Counted from the first letter of the stretch, positions 53,601-61,453 are shown. The stretch: DNA of 64,000 nucleotides from Luteibacter mycovicinus (GCF_000745235.1 NZ_JQNL01000001.1:3094001-3158000); one strand, 5' to 3'. The notes: generated by a model not told the origin, from the letters alone. Made by a program: numbers and translations.

Positions 53601-53704
53601 GAGGTACCGAAGTAGCCGTGCGCGTGCCGATGGATCGGGCCTTTCCGTCGCGCATGAGCTGGCTGCGTCGATGGTGGCGCCGTTTTCCGGAGAGACATTA
53701 TTGA
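50657..53704 (+). CDS. Two-component-propeller sensor kinase (Reg_prop / Y_Y_Y / HisKA_3)
   Basis: A 1015-residue membrane sensor: signal anchor (1-29), a periplasmic 14-blade propeller region of Reg_prop repeats (about 40-620; units such as TADGYLWLGTQTGLYRFDG), a Y_Y_Y domain (about 655-750; LRIAYTATSLSMPERVRFRY), one membrane span (about 755-778), HisKA_3 with His803 in ARELHDTLLQSIH and HATPase_c (EAVHNAVTHAGA, DDGRGIED, GHWGLRGIRERA). It has no receiver or DNA-binding part, and no LuxR partner is next to it, so its regulator is elsewhere. The GTG start has GGAGAGGGG upstream. Confidence 0.92.
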   Translation: MVSGRALAACISLLLGVMVGWWPTSDAVARDSRDRRIEQFYHTAWTVREGAPGQVTALAQTADGYLWLGTQTGLYRFDGVRFERYRPREGGDFLASSVASLYAPPSGGLWVGFRYGVASFIDHDRATHYAAGSGLPTATIYAMASTPDGRVWAATFNGLVTLAGNRWRVIGPAMGLPGVRARNLAVDRAGRLWVATEQALAWLAPGAQRFEVATRSVGRINRIAEAPDGSIWVAEADDGVRPAWNGGRDPALSGPKLHMSSAGLLFDRDGALWVPTLGEGIRRVPHIDWLASQTIEADSAAAERFVERNGLSSDYFSAVIQDREGNIWMGGSRGLDRFRRGRLLPAPLSPGATDFALVPAPGHGVWVGTKNRPLTHVDATNITGTAFPEAITAAARDGDATWLGGPRGLWHMVDGVPRPFASLPADDYTGVQAIVGDGHGGAWLSINRPGIYHYTGEGWIHDTLPSVSNDPSPLVLLRDARQRLWMGFARNVLIVRDGGRDKVIGAADGLQVGNVTALLDDDDTVWVGGELGIAAIRGGSVRSIPTAGEPLRGVSGLVRDRRGDFWMNAAQGVARIASADMRQALDEPGYRPPVMLFDSLDGLPGTPAQFRPLPTAVAADDGRLWFATTSGVVSIDPSAIRRNPVAPPVMVREISTDAGTWPASSSVTLPANTERLRIAYTATSLSMPERVRFRYRMDGLDTRWREAGTDREAVYTDPLPGHYVFRVTASNEDGVWNEQGTSIAVTVSPAFYQTLWFALVCTAALLLAIWIALLLRGRRVAALVRGRLDERHAERERIARELHDTLLQSIHGLTMRFQAIANRVAPDDPVRTAMEGALDRAEEALVEARDRVRDLRAHGTDDMPLNDVLEAMARLYASDHTVPVIVSVRLDVLDLDPLARDELHGIAREAVHNAVTHAGASRIDVVLEEDDGMLLFYVRDDGRGIEDAVSRDGRAGHWGLRGIRERAHAMGGIATIAACLQGGTEVAVRVPMDRAFPSRMSWLRRWWRRFPERHY

Positions 53705-54534
53705 ACGAGCGACTGGTGGCCTACCTCGATGAACTCGATGAACGCACGGACTGGCACCGGCCCGATGCCTTCCTCGTAAGAGCCGATGCGGCGGACCGGC
53801 TCGACCTCGGGCAGGTCGGTCTGCGCGATGCGACGCTGACTCGTCGGGTGGTGCGTCTCCTCGACGCGCTCGATGCCGTGGATCGTCAGTTGTACGACGC
53901 GCTGCGCGAACGAATCCGCGCGGGTGAAGGCAGGCAGGCGCTCGCGCCCTGGCTCGACGTCGGAATCCCCTCGGGTCAGCATTACGATCCGCTCGACGCG
54001 CTCCTGGCAGGCGTGCTGGCCCTGGACGAGCCGCTTCCGGATGCCAGGCCGCTGCCGCCCGAGATGGTCTTCTACCAGCCCACACCCGCCCGGCATATCG
54101 TCGACGGCCTGGCCAGAGGCGGAATCACGGCAGGCGACGTCGTACTGGATCTTGGCTCGGGACTGGGTCACGTCCCCTTGCTGGTACACATCCTGACGGG
54201 CGCGCGATGCATCGGCATCGAGCGCGACGGGGGCTATGTCGATGTCGCGACGCGTGCGGCGACGTCACTTGGGCTGACGGGAGTGCGGTTCGTCGAAGGC
54301 GATGCACGCGAGGCGGATTTTTCCGGCGTCGACGTCTTCTATCTGTTCACGCCGTTCATCGGCACCGTCCTGCGCGACGTCGTCGCCAGGATCGAAGCCG
54401 AGGCGGCCCGGCGTGCCGTGCGTGTGGTGGCTCTGGGCCCGTGTACGCGTACGTTCGCGCGGCAGCCGTGGCTGGTCAGTGACGACCCGGACCCTGAGGC
54501 AGCGGAGCGGATCGTGCTGTTCCGCTCGGTCTGA
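53701..54534 (+). CDS. Class-I SAM-dependent methyltransferase
   Basis: A 277-residue protein. After a helical N-terminal part of about 125 residues, SAM motif I VVLDLGSGLGHVPLLV, the motif II acid in IGIERDGGYV and a motif III region FVEGDAREADF are clear. The target is unknown. The TTG at 53701 is preferred: GGAGA precedes it by 8 bases and it overlaps the kinase stop (TTGA). An ATG at 53671 lies inside the kinase gene. It is therefore coupled to the propeller kinase. Confidence 0.83.
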   Translation: MNERLVAYLDELDERTDWHRPDAFLVRADAADRLDLGQVGLRDATLTRRVVRLLDALDAVDRQLYDALRERIRAGEGRQALAPWLDVGIPSGQHYDPLDALLAGVLALDEPLPDARPLPPEMVFYQPTPARHIVDGLARGGITAGDVVLDLGSGLGHVPLLVHILTGARCIGIERDGGYVDVATRAATSLGLTGVRFVEGDAREADFSGVDVFYLFTPFIGTVLRDVVARIEAEAARRAVRVVALGPCTRTFARQPWLVSDDPDPEAAERIVLFRSV

Positions 54535-55053
54535 TCAGCGGATGCGGCCGCCGCCGAAGTGGCCCTGGCCGGCACCGACGGAGATGCTGACGCCGCCGGT
54601 GGGATGCTCACAGCTGCCGAAGGCCTGGCTGAGGTTGACCGCCCCGGCCTGGTAGTTGCCGCTGCCGCCATGGCTGGCGCTGACGACGCCGGTGGTGACG
54701 CTGCCATGCACCTGGGGCTTGTTGTAGGTGGCGTCGTCGCAGCGCGGCGTGCCATCGTCGGCTTCCACACCGTCCATACGGCCAGTGGTGTCGCCGTAGT
54801 AGGTACCGGGAGGATCCAGCGGGCGGGACTTCGTGACCGCGATGTTCTCGCCGCCGTTTTTGGGCGCCACCGTGGGGGCCTTGGGATCGGCGGAGACCCT
54901 GGCGTCGGCGGCCGGGGCAGGCGCGGGGGCGCTGCTGGCGGGAGCCGGCGTGTAGTCGGCGGGCAAACGCAGGTTCAGCGGCTTCGTAGCGTCCTGCGCC
55001 ATCGCGGTCGAGGCGGCGAGGAACAGGGTGGCGAGGACGACGATCGGTTTCAT
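54535..55053 (-). CDS. Secreted proline/alanine-rich hypothetical protein
   Basis: A 172-residue protein with a signal peptide (to TAMAQ, residue 20), a Pro/Ala/Ser-rich linker (about 35-60) and a glycine-rich C-terminus with possible repeat GVVSASHGGSGNYQAG and GVSISVGAGQGHFGGG. Two cysteines (about 117, 152) could pair. No family recognised. Ends exactly where the methyltransferase ends (stop codons abut). Expected in the periplasm or outside. Confidence 0.72.
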   Translation of the reverse strand: MKPIVVLATLFLAASTAMAQDATKPLNLRLPADYTPAPASSAPAPAPAADARVSADPKAPTVAPKNGGENIAVTKSRPLDPPGTYYGDTTGRMDGVEADDGTPRCDDATYNKPQVHGSVTTGVVSASHGGSGNYQAGAVNLSQAFGSCEHPTGGVSISVGAGQGHFGGGRIR

Positions 55054-55126
55054 GTGGGGCAAACTCCGGGGACTACGCCTTGGATCGCTGAGGGGCCATG
55101 CTAGTTCCCGGCCCCTTGCATCCACC

Positions 55127-55951
55127 TTACTCCGCCATGGCCTCATCGGCGTCCTCGGGTACGCTTTCGCCCAGACGGACCCGCAATGTCTCGATTTCGC
55201 GGCGCAGGTTCCGGTTTTCCGCTTCCAGGTCGGCGATCTGTTCGCGCAAGGCCAGCACGTCGTCACTCGGTTTCTCGCGCGGCTTGCGCTTCGACTCGCG
55301 CACCCGTTTGGCGGCCTGCTTCAGCTCGGCATCGCCGCCGGTCGCGGCCGCGCGTTGTTCTTCTTCGGGCAAGGTGGCGACCGCCGCGGCGGCGCTGATC
55401 GACAGCGTGCCCGACTTGACCGCCGCGACCACCTCCGGCGCGGCCTCCTTGCGGATCTTCTCGATCATGCCGACCTGATTGCTGCTGATCCTTGCCTCGC
55501 GGGCGATTTCCTTGCGGCTCTCGTTCGGGTTGACGCGGGCGGGCTTCGCGGCCGCTGGCTGAGCGCCTTCGGTGTCGAAGGGCACCTCGGACCTCTCTTC
55601 ACCGCCGTTCGCCTCGATGCGTGCGCGTCGCTCGGCGAGGATTTCGCGCTTGCGCAGGGCCAGCACGCCGCGCTGAAAATCGGACACGCTGCGCCGGCCC
55701 AGGTGCTGCTCGATCATCCACAGGTGCACGTCGTCGATCGACTGAAAGCGCTCGTTCTGCACGGTGTTGAAAGGAATATCGTGCTTGCGGCAGATGCCGT
55801 AGCGGTTGTGCCCGTCCACCAGCGTGTCGCCCCAGAGCACCAGCGCATCGCGGCAACCCTCGGCGAGCAAGCTGCGCTCCAGTGCCTCGTATTCGTCCGC
55901 CGACAGCGGGTCGATGTAAGCCTTGAGTTCTTCGTTGACGACGATATGCAT
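55127..55951 (-). CDS. Lone ParB/sulfiredoxin-like nuclease-domain protein with coiled coil
   Basis: A 274-residue protein. The N-terminus carries a degenerate ParB-like region (IDPLSADEYEALERSLLAEG, LVLWGDTLVDGHNRYGIC, about 12-50), then a helical region with SRKEIAREARISSNQVGMIEKI, an HTH-like segment (about 145-165). A charged coiled coil follows (about 225-262; REQIADLEAENRNLRREIETL in two runs). No parA is adjacent, and the chromosomal parB is normally elsewhere, so this is probably a transcription or defence-type ParB-like factor rather than a partition protein. Confidence 0.8.
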   Translation of the reverse strand: MHIVVNEELKAYIDPLSADEYEALERSLLAEGCRDALVLWGDTLVDGHNRYGICRKHDIPFNTVQNERFQSIDDVHLWMIEQHLGRRSVSDFQRGVLALRKREILAERRARIEANGGEERSEVPFDTEGAQPAAAKPARVNPNESRKEIAREARISSNQVGMIEKIRKEAAPEVVAAVKSGTLSISAAAAVATLPEEEQRAAATGGDAELKQAAKRVRESKRKPREKPSDDVLALREQIADLEAENRNLRREIETLRVRLGESVPEDADEAMAE

Positions 55952-56318
55952 GGGGAGGGCAGGGCGGTGAAGACGAGGGGGCGCATTCTAGTGGGTGCGC
56001 GGCTTCGCTGCTCGTCCCGTCGTTCACATGCGCAAAGCCGTTGATCCGGTTGACTTTGCTGGAGCGTCTGGCTGCACACGTCGGAGGACGGTCGGAATCC
56101 GGCAAAAGGCCGGTGCCGGAACATCGCCTTGACGCTCCCGTTGCCCTGGTCGCAAACTCTCGCACGTCGTGCCGGGGGCTCGCGCGACTTTCACTGGAAT
56201 CATGAATTCGCGCCAGGGGCGCGAGTTTCGTCGCGCTTGCGCCTGCTCACCGGAAGGAGCTTCTCGTGGTCCGCCTCTATCTTTTACCTCGGCATTCTGA
56301 GCTCGCTGGAGAGCCCGC
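55952..56318. other. Divergent intergenic region with hairpin in the DUF2167 leader
   Basis: No gene seen. TCGCGCC-AGG-GGCGCGA (56208-56224) is a perfect seven-base-arm hairpin about 95 bases before the DUF2167 start; GGAG sits 7 bases before that ATG. Confidence 0.5.
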
Positions 56319-57155
56319 ATGACTGGATTTGCAAGGAAGTTGGCAGTCGCGCTCGCGCTGTCCCTCGTCAGCGCGCTTGCCAGCGCCAACGAATTGTCCG
56401 ACCTGCCGTGGAAAGTCGGCCCGACCAAGGTGCAGCTCGGCGCGCAGGCCACGCTCGATGTACCCGACGGCTATGCCTTCCTCGATCCCGCGGGTACCAG
56501 GCGCCTGAACGAACTGATGGAAAATCCGCCGGACGAAGCGGACACGTACACGCTTGCGCCGACGGACATGAAATGGACCGCGTTCTTCGACTACGACGAT
56601 GTCGGCTACGTCAAGGATGACGAGAAACTCGATCCCGACGACATTCTGGCGTCCGTGAAGCAGGGCACCGAGGAGAGCAACAAGGAGCGTCGTTCACGAG
56701 GCTGGGAAACGCTCACCCTCGTGGGCTGGCAGAACAAGCCGCAGTACGACACCCAGTTCAAGTCGCTGACCTGGTCGTTCCTCGCGCGCAGCGATAAATC
56801 GCACAGCGACGTGGTGAACTACAACGCGCGCATCCTGGGGCGCAGCGGCGTCATGAACGTCGTGCTGGTGTCCGACCCCCAGGTCCTCAACCAGGCGGTG
56901 ACCGACTTCAAGGGCACGCTGGGCGGCTTCGCATTCGCGCCGGGTCAGTCGTACAGCGATTTCCACACGGGTGACCGCGTCGCCGAATACGGCCTCGCCG
57001 CACTGATCACCGGCGGTGTCGCCGCCGTCGCCGCCAAGAAGGGCTTCTTCGCCATCATCGGCACGTTCCTGGCGGCGGCGTGGAAGTTCATCCTCATCGG
57101 CTTCGCGGCGGTGGGCGGAGCGATCAAGCGTCTGTTCACGCGCAAGAGCTCCTGA
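56319..57155 (+). CDS. DUF2167-family membrane protein
   Basis: A 278-residue protein with a signal peptide (to ASA, residue 23). The DUF2167 core is VGPTKVQLGAQATLDVPDGYAFLD, MKWTAFFDYDDVGYVKDDEKLDPD and VGWQNKPQYDTQFKSLTWSF, followed by two C-terminal hydrophobic spans (about 222-265) and a basic end (KRLFTRKSS). The family is found near membrane-stress genes; its activity is unknown. First of a three-gene unit with an unknown membrane protein (5 bases on) and a J-domain protein. Confidence 0.88.
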   Translation: MTGFARKLAVALALSLVSALASANELSDLPWKVGPTKVQLGAQATLDVPDGYAFLDPAGTRRLNELMENPPDEADTYTLAPTDMKWTAFFDYDDVGYVKDDEKLDPDDILASVKQGTEESNKERRSRGWETLTLVGWQNKPQYDTQFKSLTWSFLARSDKSHSDVVNYNARILGRSGVMNVVLVSDPQVLNQAVTDFKGTLGGFAFAPGQSYSDFHTGDRVAEYGLAALITGGVAAVAAKKGFFAIIGTFLAAAWKFILIGFAAVGGAIKRLFTRKSS

Positions 57156-57160
57156 TCGCG

Positions 57161-57874
57161 ATGTTGCCGAACACGGAGTGGCTTTTGCTGGGCGTCGTGG
57201 GCATGTATGTCTACGACGCCACGCTGCTGCTCTATCACAACGAAGTGGTGTTCTTCGAACGCCGCGACGGACGCTGGTCGTTTTCCGTCGGCACGGAGTT
57301 CGAACTGGCGGGGCGGCATGTTTACGTGCCCCCCCTTTTTGCACCGACACGTGCGTTGCTCCGTCTGCGCTGGTCGTCGCAGAAGGAGCCCGGCAACCCG
57401 GCGCCGCTGCACGGACTGCGAGCGTGGCGAGCCGGTGTGACCGCCACCGCGCTTCCCGTGCTTGTCGTCGCGCTGCTGTTCGCCGCGATGCCCGCGGTAC
57501 TTGCGGGCAACGTCTATGGCCTGCTCGGCTGGATGATCGCCCTGTACGCGGCGATCGGCGCGGCGGTGTGGCGTGTCTGGCGCATGCGCAGGATCACCGG
57601 CCTCGCCGGGAAGGCGTTCTCGGGCATGGCGTCCGACGCGCTGCTCTGCGCACCGTACGCGCTCAACCTCGTTCGTAAACAGGGCGCGCGTGCCGCCGAG
57701 CGGTTCGACCTTTTCGCCGTCGCCCATGCGCTGCTGGACGCCGATGAGCGGGGGTGTCTCGGCGATGCCATCCGCACGCGACTGCAACGCCAGCTCGACA
57801 TCGAAGAGGCGGGCAGTGATAGACACCAGCAGCTTCAGACTTACCTACAACAGATCGAAGGCGCTCTGGCATGA
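57161..57874 (+). CDS. Membrane protein of unknown function
   Basis: A 237-residue protein. An N-terminal short span (4-22) and two central spans (about 100-120 and 125-145) flank a cytoplasmic loop and a C-terminal helical, charged domain ending LQRQLDIEEAG...LQTYLQQIEGALA. No family recognised. It starts 5 bases after the DUF2167 stop and ends in an ATGA overlap with the J-domain gene, so the three products probably act together at the inner membrane. Confidence 0.75.
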   Translation: MLPNTEWLLLGVVGMYVYDATLLLYHNEVVFFERRDGRWSFSVGTEFELAGRHVYVPPLFAPTRALLRLRWSSQKEPGNPAPLHGLRAWRAGVTATALPVLVVALLFAAMPAVLAGNVYGLLGWMIALYAAIGAAVWRVWRMRRITGLAGKAFSGMASDALLCAPYALNLVRKQGARAAERFDLFAVAHALLDADERGCLGDAIRTRLQRQLDIEEAGSDRHQQLQTYLQQIEGALA

Positions 57875-58206
57875 ACGTGATGGAGATCGTCGTCGTCGGG
57901 ATCTGCCTGGCGATCGGCTACAAATTCGTCTCCGCGATGATGGCGACCCCCAGGGACGATACGCCGGATGCGACGGGCACGAAGCCGCCCTTGCAACTCG
58001 ATACCCGCCGCCCGTGGTACGACGTGCTCGGCGTGTCGCCCGAGGCCACGCGCGCGGAGATCAATGCGGCCTACCAGGCCCTGATCATCCAGTACCACCC
58101 GGACAAGTTCACCCAGCACGGTGATGAGATCCGGGAGATCGCACAGAAGCGCGCCAAGGAACTGAACGCGGCTTACTACCTGGGTTGCTCGTTGCGACCG
58201 GACTGA
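57871..58206 (+). CDS. Membrane-anchored short J-domain protein
   Basis: A 111-residue protein: an N-terminal anchor (residues 3-22), then a minimal J domain (about 48-106) with WYDVLGVSPEATRAEINAAY, the essential HPD in QYHPDKF and a QKRAKELNAAY helix. No zinc or C-terminal client domain, so a specialised co-chaperone that would recruit DnaK to the membrane. ATGA overlap with the gene upstream. Confidence 0.9.
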   Translation: MNVMEIVVVGICLAIGYKFVSAMMATPRDDTPDATGTKPPLQLDTRRPWYDVLGVSPEATRAEINAAYQALIIQYHPDKFTQHGDEIREIAQKRAKELNAAYYLGCSLRPD

Positions 58207-58320
58207 AAACGCACCGCGAGCCGGGGTTGAGTCGAGCGCCTGGTTGCGTGGCGTCCGATGCCTGCTTAGGCTATCTTCGGTCGATAGACATCGGATGACT
58301 GATAAGGAAGGGGTTAGGTT

Positions 58321-58422
58321 ATGACGCCACGGCAATGGTTCGCGCTGGTTCTTCGCTACCTGGGTGCAAGCAGCATTTTGACGGCCATCAGCTATCCGCT
58401 GACTGCCGAGGTTGAGTCGTGA
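58321..58422 (+). CDS. 33-residue membrane-type small ORF coupled to the VOC gene
   Basis: ATG with a strong AAGGAAGGGG site 8-10 bases upstream opens MTPRQWFALVLRYLGASSIL and continues for 13 more residues (TAISYPLTAEVES). The last codons overlap the VOC start (GTGA). Amphipathic/hydrophobic, one possible membrane helix. It may be a real small protein, the truncated start of a longer membrane protein, or a leader that couples translation to the VOC gene. Confidence 0.5.
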   Translation: MTPRQWFALVLRYLGASSILTAISYPLTAEVES

Positions 58423-58805
58423 CGCTGGATACGGTGGAGATCAAGGCCTTCGTCCCCGCGAAGGATTTCGAGTTATCGCTGCGTTTTTACCGGGACCTGG
58501 GTTTCACCGTTGCATCGTCATCCGACGGCCTTGCGTATCTCCATGCGGGTAACTGCAGCTTTCTTCTGCAAGGCTTCTACGTCGAGGAACATGCCACGAA
58601 TTTCGTGATGCACTTGCTCGTGGCCGATGTGGATACGTGGTGGCAGCATGTGGAGGCGCAGGATCTCGTCGGTCGCTACGGCGTCCGGTCAGAGCCACCG
58701 GCAGATCGCCCGTGGCGGATGCGGGACTTTACGTTGACCGATCCCAGCGGCGTCTTGTGGCGGATCGCGCAGAATATCGGAAATCCTCTCGGCCACGAGG
58801 CCTGA
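58419..58805 (+). CDS. VOC-family (glyoxalase/bleomycin-resistance fold) protein
   Basis: A 128-residue two-repeat betaalphabetabetabeta protein. First unit IKAFVPAKDFELSLRFYRDLGFTVASSS; second unit with VADVDTWWQHVEAQ, PWRMRDFTLTDPSGVLWRIAQN, whose last Glu/Asp and His sites are only partly those of glyoxalase I. Likely a small-molecule binding or resistance protein. The GTG start is coupled to the small ORF upstream. Confidence 0.85.
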   Translation: MTLDTVEIKAFVPAKDFELSLRFYRDLGFTVASSSDGLAYLHAGNCSFLLQGFYVEEHATNFVMHLLVADVDTWWQHVEAQDLVGRYGVRSEPPADRPWRMRDFTLTDPSGVLWRIAQNIGNPLGHEA

Positions 58806-58845
58806 TTCGACGATTTTCGTGGCGGTAATGCGCGTCGGCGGTGGC

Positions 58846-59805
58846 TTACGGCTGAACCGCCACGAACGAGGGATGGTGGGCCGTGCCAACGGTTGCTATG
58901 ACCGTGTTAGTCCGTGCGTCGATCACCGTGACGGTGTCGGAACCGAAGTCGCTGGTGTAGATACGACCCGTGCGGCGGTTGAAAGCGATCGCCGCGGGTG
59001 ACGTGCCGACGGGTATCGTGCTGATGACGGTCTTCGTAACGGGATTGATCACGGATACGGTGTTGTCATCCGCGTTGGCGACATACAGCGGAATGCCGAT
59101 CGGGCTCGTTGCCACGGCATCGGGGCCTTTACCGGCCTTCAGTACGCCTGTCACCGTATTCTTGAATGTATCGATGACGGATACGACGTTCTCGTTGTAG
59201 CTGGCGACGTATACCCGTGCTCCCAGCGGACCAACGACCAGAGAGTCCGGACTTGCCGTTACCGGCATGTTCTCCGTCACCGTGTGAGTGGCGGTGTCGA
59301 TGACGGACACCGTAAAGTCGCCCACGTTGCCGGTGTAGACACGCGTGCCGCTGGCATTGGCGCCAATCGTCAGGGGCAGGCTTCCTACGGCCACCGTCGC
59401 CATCGTGGTGTGGGTGGAGGTGTCGACGATCGACACGCTGCTTTCATTCGCGTTGGCAACATACAGCTCCGCGCCGTTGGGGCTGACCGCGAGCGCGTTC
59501 GGCGTGTTTCCGACGGGTATGGTCGCGGTCACCGTGTTGGTCGCGGCGTCGATGACGCTTACGCTGTCGCTATTGGCGTTGGCGACGTAAACCGTCGACC
59601 CATCCGGGCTGACGGCGAGGCTGATCGGGGCTTTGCCGACAGGAATCGTGGCGGTAACCGTATGGGATACCGCATCGATCACGGAAACCGTATCCGACGA
59701 TTGACTGGCGACGTACACGTTGTCGTTGCGGGCGAGTGCGGGAAAGGCCGTGCAGGCCAAGGCGAGGGCAAGCAGACGGCGCAGGCCGGTCGAAGCGAAT
59801 GTCAT
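58846..59805 (-). CDS. Secreted YVTN-repeat beta-propeller protein
   Basis: A 319-residue protein with a signal peptide (to ALA, about 26) and seven propeller blades of about 41 residues, each of the form SVIDAATNTVTATIPVG..P..LAVSPDG..VYVANAN. YVTN propellers in bacteria are surface or periplasmic binding proteins. AAGGA sits 8 bases before the ATG at 59805; the frame is open further upstream with no site. Alone on the minus strand. Confidence 0.9.
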   Translation of the reverse strand: MTFASTGLRRLLALALACTAFPALARNDNVYVASQSSDTVSVIDAVSHTVTATIPVGKAPISLAVSPDGSTVYVANANSDSVSVIDAATNTVTATIPVGNTPNALAVSPNGAELYVANANESSVSIVDTSTHTTMATVAVGSLPLTIGANASGTRVYTGNVGDFTVSVIDTATHTVTENMPVTASPDSLVVGPLGARVYVASYNENVVSVIDTFKNTVTGVLKAGKGPDAVATSPIGIPLYVANADDNTVSVINPVTKTVISTIPVGTSPAAIAFNRRTGRIYTSDFGSDTVTVIDARTNTVIATVGTAHHPSFVAVQP

Positions 59806-60234
59806 CGATAAGTCCTTGTAGACGATTACTTTCGGTGATCCCGCGCGGGTGGCGAAACCTTCTCCTTGGATGGCCTCCCCGGCCATGCAGGCATCGACGT
59901 TAGCCGAGGCGCCGACAAATCGCCATAGGGCGGCTAGGGGTACCGTTCCGTCCATGTACGAGAGACGCAGCGTCCGTCCCAGGGCGGTGACGCGTCGAGT
60001 GAGACGTACGTCTCGTTTGCTTGTAGGGGAAATCCTACACGGCACGTTTGCCGTGCCAATCTTTGCCTTTGCCGCCCCGACAACTTACCATCGCGTCGAA
60101 GAACGAAGCGGCCTCAGGGGGCTTTTTTTCGTTCTTCCTAAAGGGGGAGCCACTCACAGGTCAGGCACGTCGCCGACGGCCGTCTTCCCCTTTTGTCTGT
60201 CGCTTTGTCAAGACTCAAGGAGAGGTCGTTCGTC
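59806..60234. promoter_or_regulatory. Intergenic region with three palindromes
   Basis: No gene seen. GAGACGTACGTCTC (60001-60014) is a perfect 14-base palindrome. CACGGCA-CGTT-TGCCGTG (60038-60055) is a tight hairpin. GAAGAACGAA/TTCGTTCTTC (60098-60107 with 60128-60137) encloses a T-run and may be an attenuator or terminator before the gene at 60235. Confidence 0.55.
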
Positions 60235-60615
60235 ATGAAATTCAAATCACTCGTCGCGATGGTTTCGCTCGCCGTGCTCGCTGTATACGCCCCGATCTCG
60301 CTCAGCGCGGGCCGTTCCGACGACGCGGTCGAACGCATCGGCACGCCGGCGCCGGACAGCAAGTTCGCCAAGGTCCACGATGGCATGTACTCGAAAGAGA
60401 TCATGGACCTGATCGGACCGCCGACCGATCAGAAGTCGTACCAGACGGGTAAGGCATTCATTCCTTTCCATTTCGGCAGCGACAACTACCGCACCGAATT
60501 CCACTACAAGGGCGAAGGCGTGCTGACCTTCTCCGGCGGTGGCATGGGTGAGATGGGCTCGCTGAAGCTGATTCGCATCGAAGCGAATCCGGCCGAAAGC
60601 GGCTACATCCACTAA
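60235..60615 (+). CDS. Small secreted protein, possibly BamE/SmpA-like
   Basis: A 126-residue protein with a signal peptide (to SLSA, about 25). The mature part, VHDGMYSKEIMDLIGPPTDQKSY followed by EFHYKGEGVLTFSGGGMGE, has the helix-helix-beta order of the SmpA/OmlA (BamE) fold, where GMS..EV...LGPP is typical; this is a guess from the pattern. No lipobox. GGAG lies upstream of the ATG at 60235. Next gene 29 bases on. Confidence 0.72.
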   Translation: MKFKSLVAMVSLAVLAVYAPISLSAGRSDDAVERIGTPAPDSKFAKVHDGMYSKEIMDLIGPPTDQKSYQTGKAFIPFHFGSDNYRTEFHYKGEGVLTFSGGGMGEMGSLKLIRIEANPAESGYIH

Positions 60616-60644
60616 CAGGGCTTGATCGGCCGCCCGGAGGACGA

Positions 60645-60941
60645 ATGTCTCGTATCGAGCTTGTCCGCCGGGCAGCTGCATGGTTGACGGCGGCGCTGTG
60701 TCTTCTGCGTGTCGGCCTGTTCGGGATGTGCAGGTATGCGCGACGGTTTGCTGCTGCCCTTTGTTTACTGGCTGCTTTCGTGCTTCCCGTGGGTTATATC
60801 AATCCCTTCAACGCGATGGATCACGGGGTCGATGCGCCCGTTAGCCATATCCTGCTGTGGATGGTGCCGGCTGAGATCGGACTGTTGGGGCTGGCCTGGG
60901 CGCTCGATCCGCCGCTAACCGGACCCACCGGCCGCCGCTAA
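60645..60941 (+). CDS. Small membrane protein
   Basis: A 98-residue protein with two or three hydrophobic spans (about 10-28, 34-52, 66-88) and a Pro-rich end. No family recognised. It follows the BamE-like gene closely with AGGACGA before the ATG, probably cotranscribed. Confidence 0.62.
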   Translation: MSRIELVRRAAAWLTAALCLLRVGLFGMCRYARRFAAALCLLAAFVLPVGYINPFNAMDHGVDAPVSHILLWMVPAEIGLLGLAWALDPPLTGPTGRR

Positions 60942-60967
60942 AGCGCGGGGTATCAAACCGTTGCAAA

Positions 60968-61375
60968 TCACGCCGCATGTTCGTCGTCGAATGAACGTCG
61001 CGCGTCACGTACCGCCGCATGATTCTTGTCGGCCCACTCGATCAGCTGGCTGATGGGCTCGAATATCGACCTTCCCAAGTCGGTCATGCTGTACTCCACC
61101 GCAGGCGGCCGTGTGGGGAACACCTCACGATGGACGTAGCCCTCGCGCTGAAGCTCTTGGAGCGTCTGCGTGAGCATGCGCTGAGAGATGTCGGGTACCA
61201 GGCGGCGTAACTCGCCGAACCGGTAGGGCCGCTCGGCAAGCGCCACAAGCAGAAGTGTGCTCCACCGTCCGTTGACGGCGTCCAGGACATCCCTGACCGA
61301 GCAGTTATGGATGTTCCCGTCGTTCTTCAGTCGCTCGTGAGTGAGTCGTTCGGTGAGCGTGCCTGTTGTCGACAT
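60968..61375 (-). CDS. HxlR-family winged-helix regulator
   Basis: A 135-residue MarR-like regulator with CSVRDVLDAVNGRWSTLLLVAL (Cys26 in the NCSV segment, redox-sensing in some members), RYFGELRR-type helix FGELRRLVPDISQRMLTQTL and wing YSMTDLGRSIFEPI. Divergent from the QorB-like reductase, exactly the arrangement of E. coli ytfH/ytfG. Likely autoregulator and repressor of its neighbour, responding to oxidants or quinones. Confidence 0.92.
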   Translation of the reverse strand: MSTTGTLTERLTHERLKNDGNIHNCSVRDVLDAVNGRWSTLLLVALAERPYRFGELRRLVPDISQRMLTQTLQELQREGYVHREVFPTRPPAVEYSMTDLGRSIFEPISQLIEWADKNHAAVRDARRSFDDEHAA

Positions 61376-61453
61376 GGTGGTTACCCTTTTGTGCCTATGT
61401 GCCGCGAAACTGCCTCCTTTACGGAAGCGGCTGCTACCTCGATCTTAGAGATG

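Noticed and set aside
55127..55951. Calling the ParB-like protein a partition protein or a plasmid remnant
   Set aside because: No parA, no replication gene and normal chromosomal GC around it.
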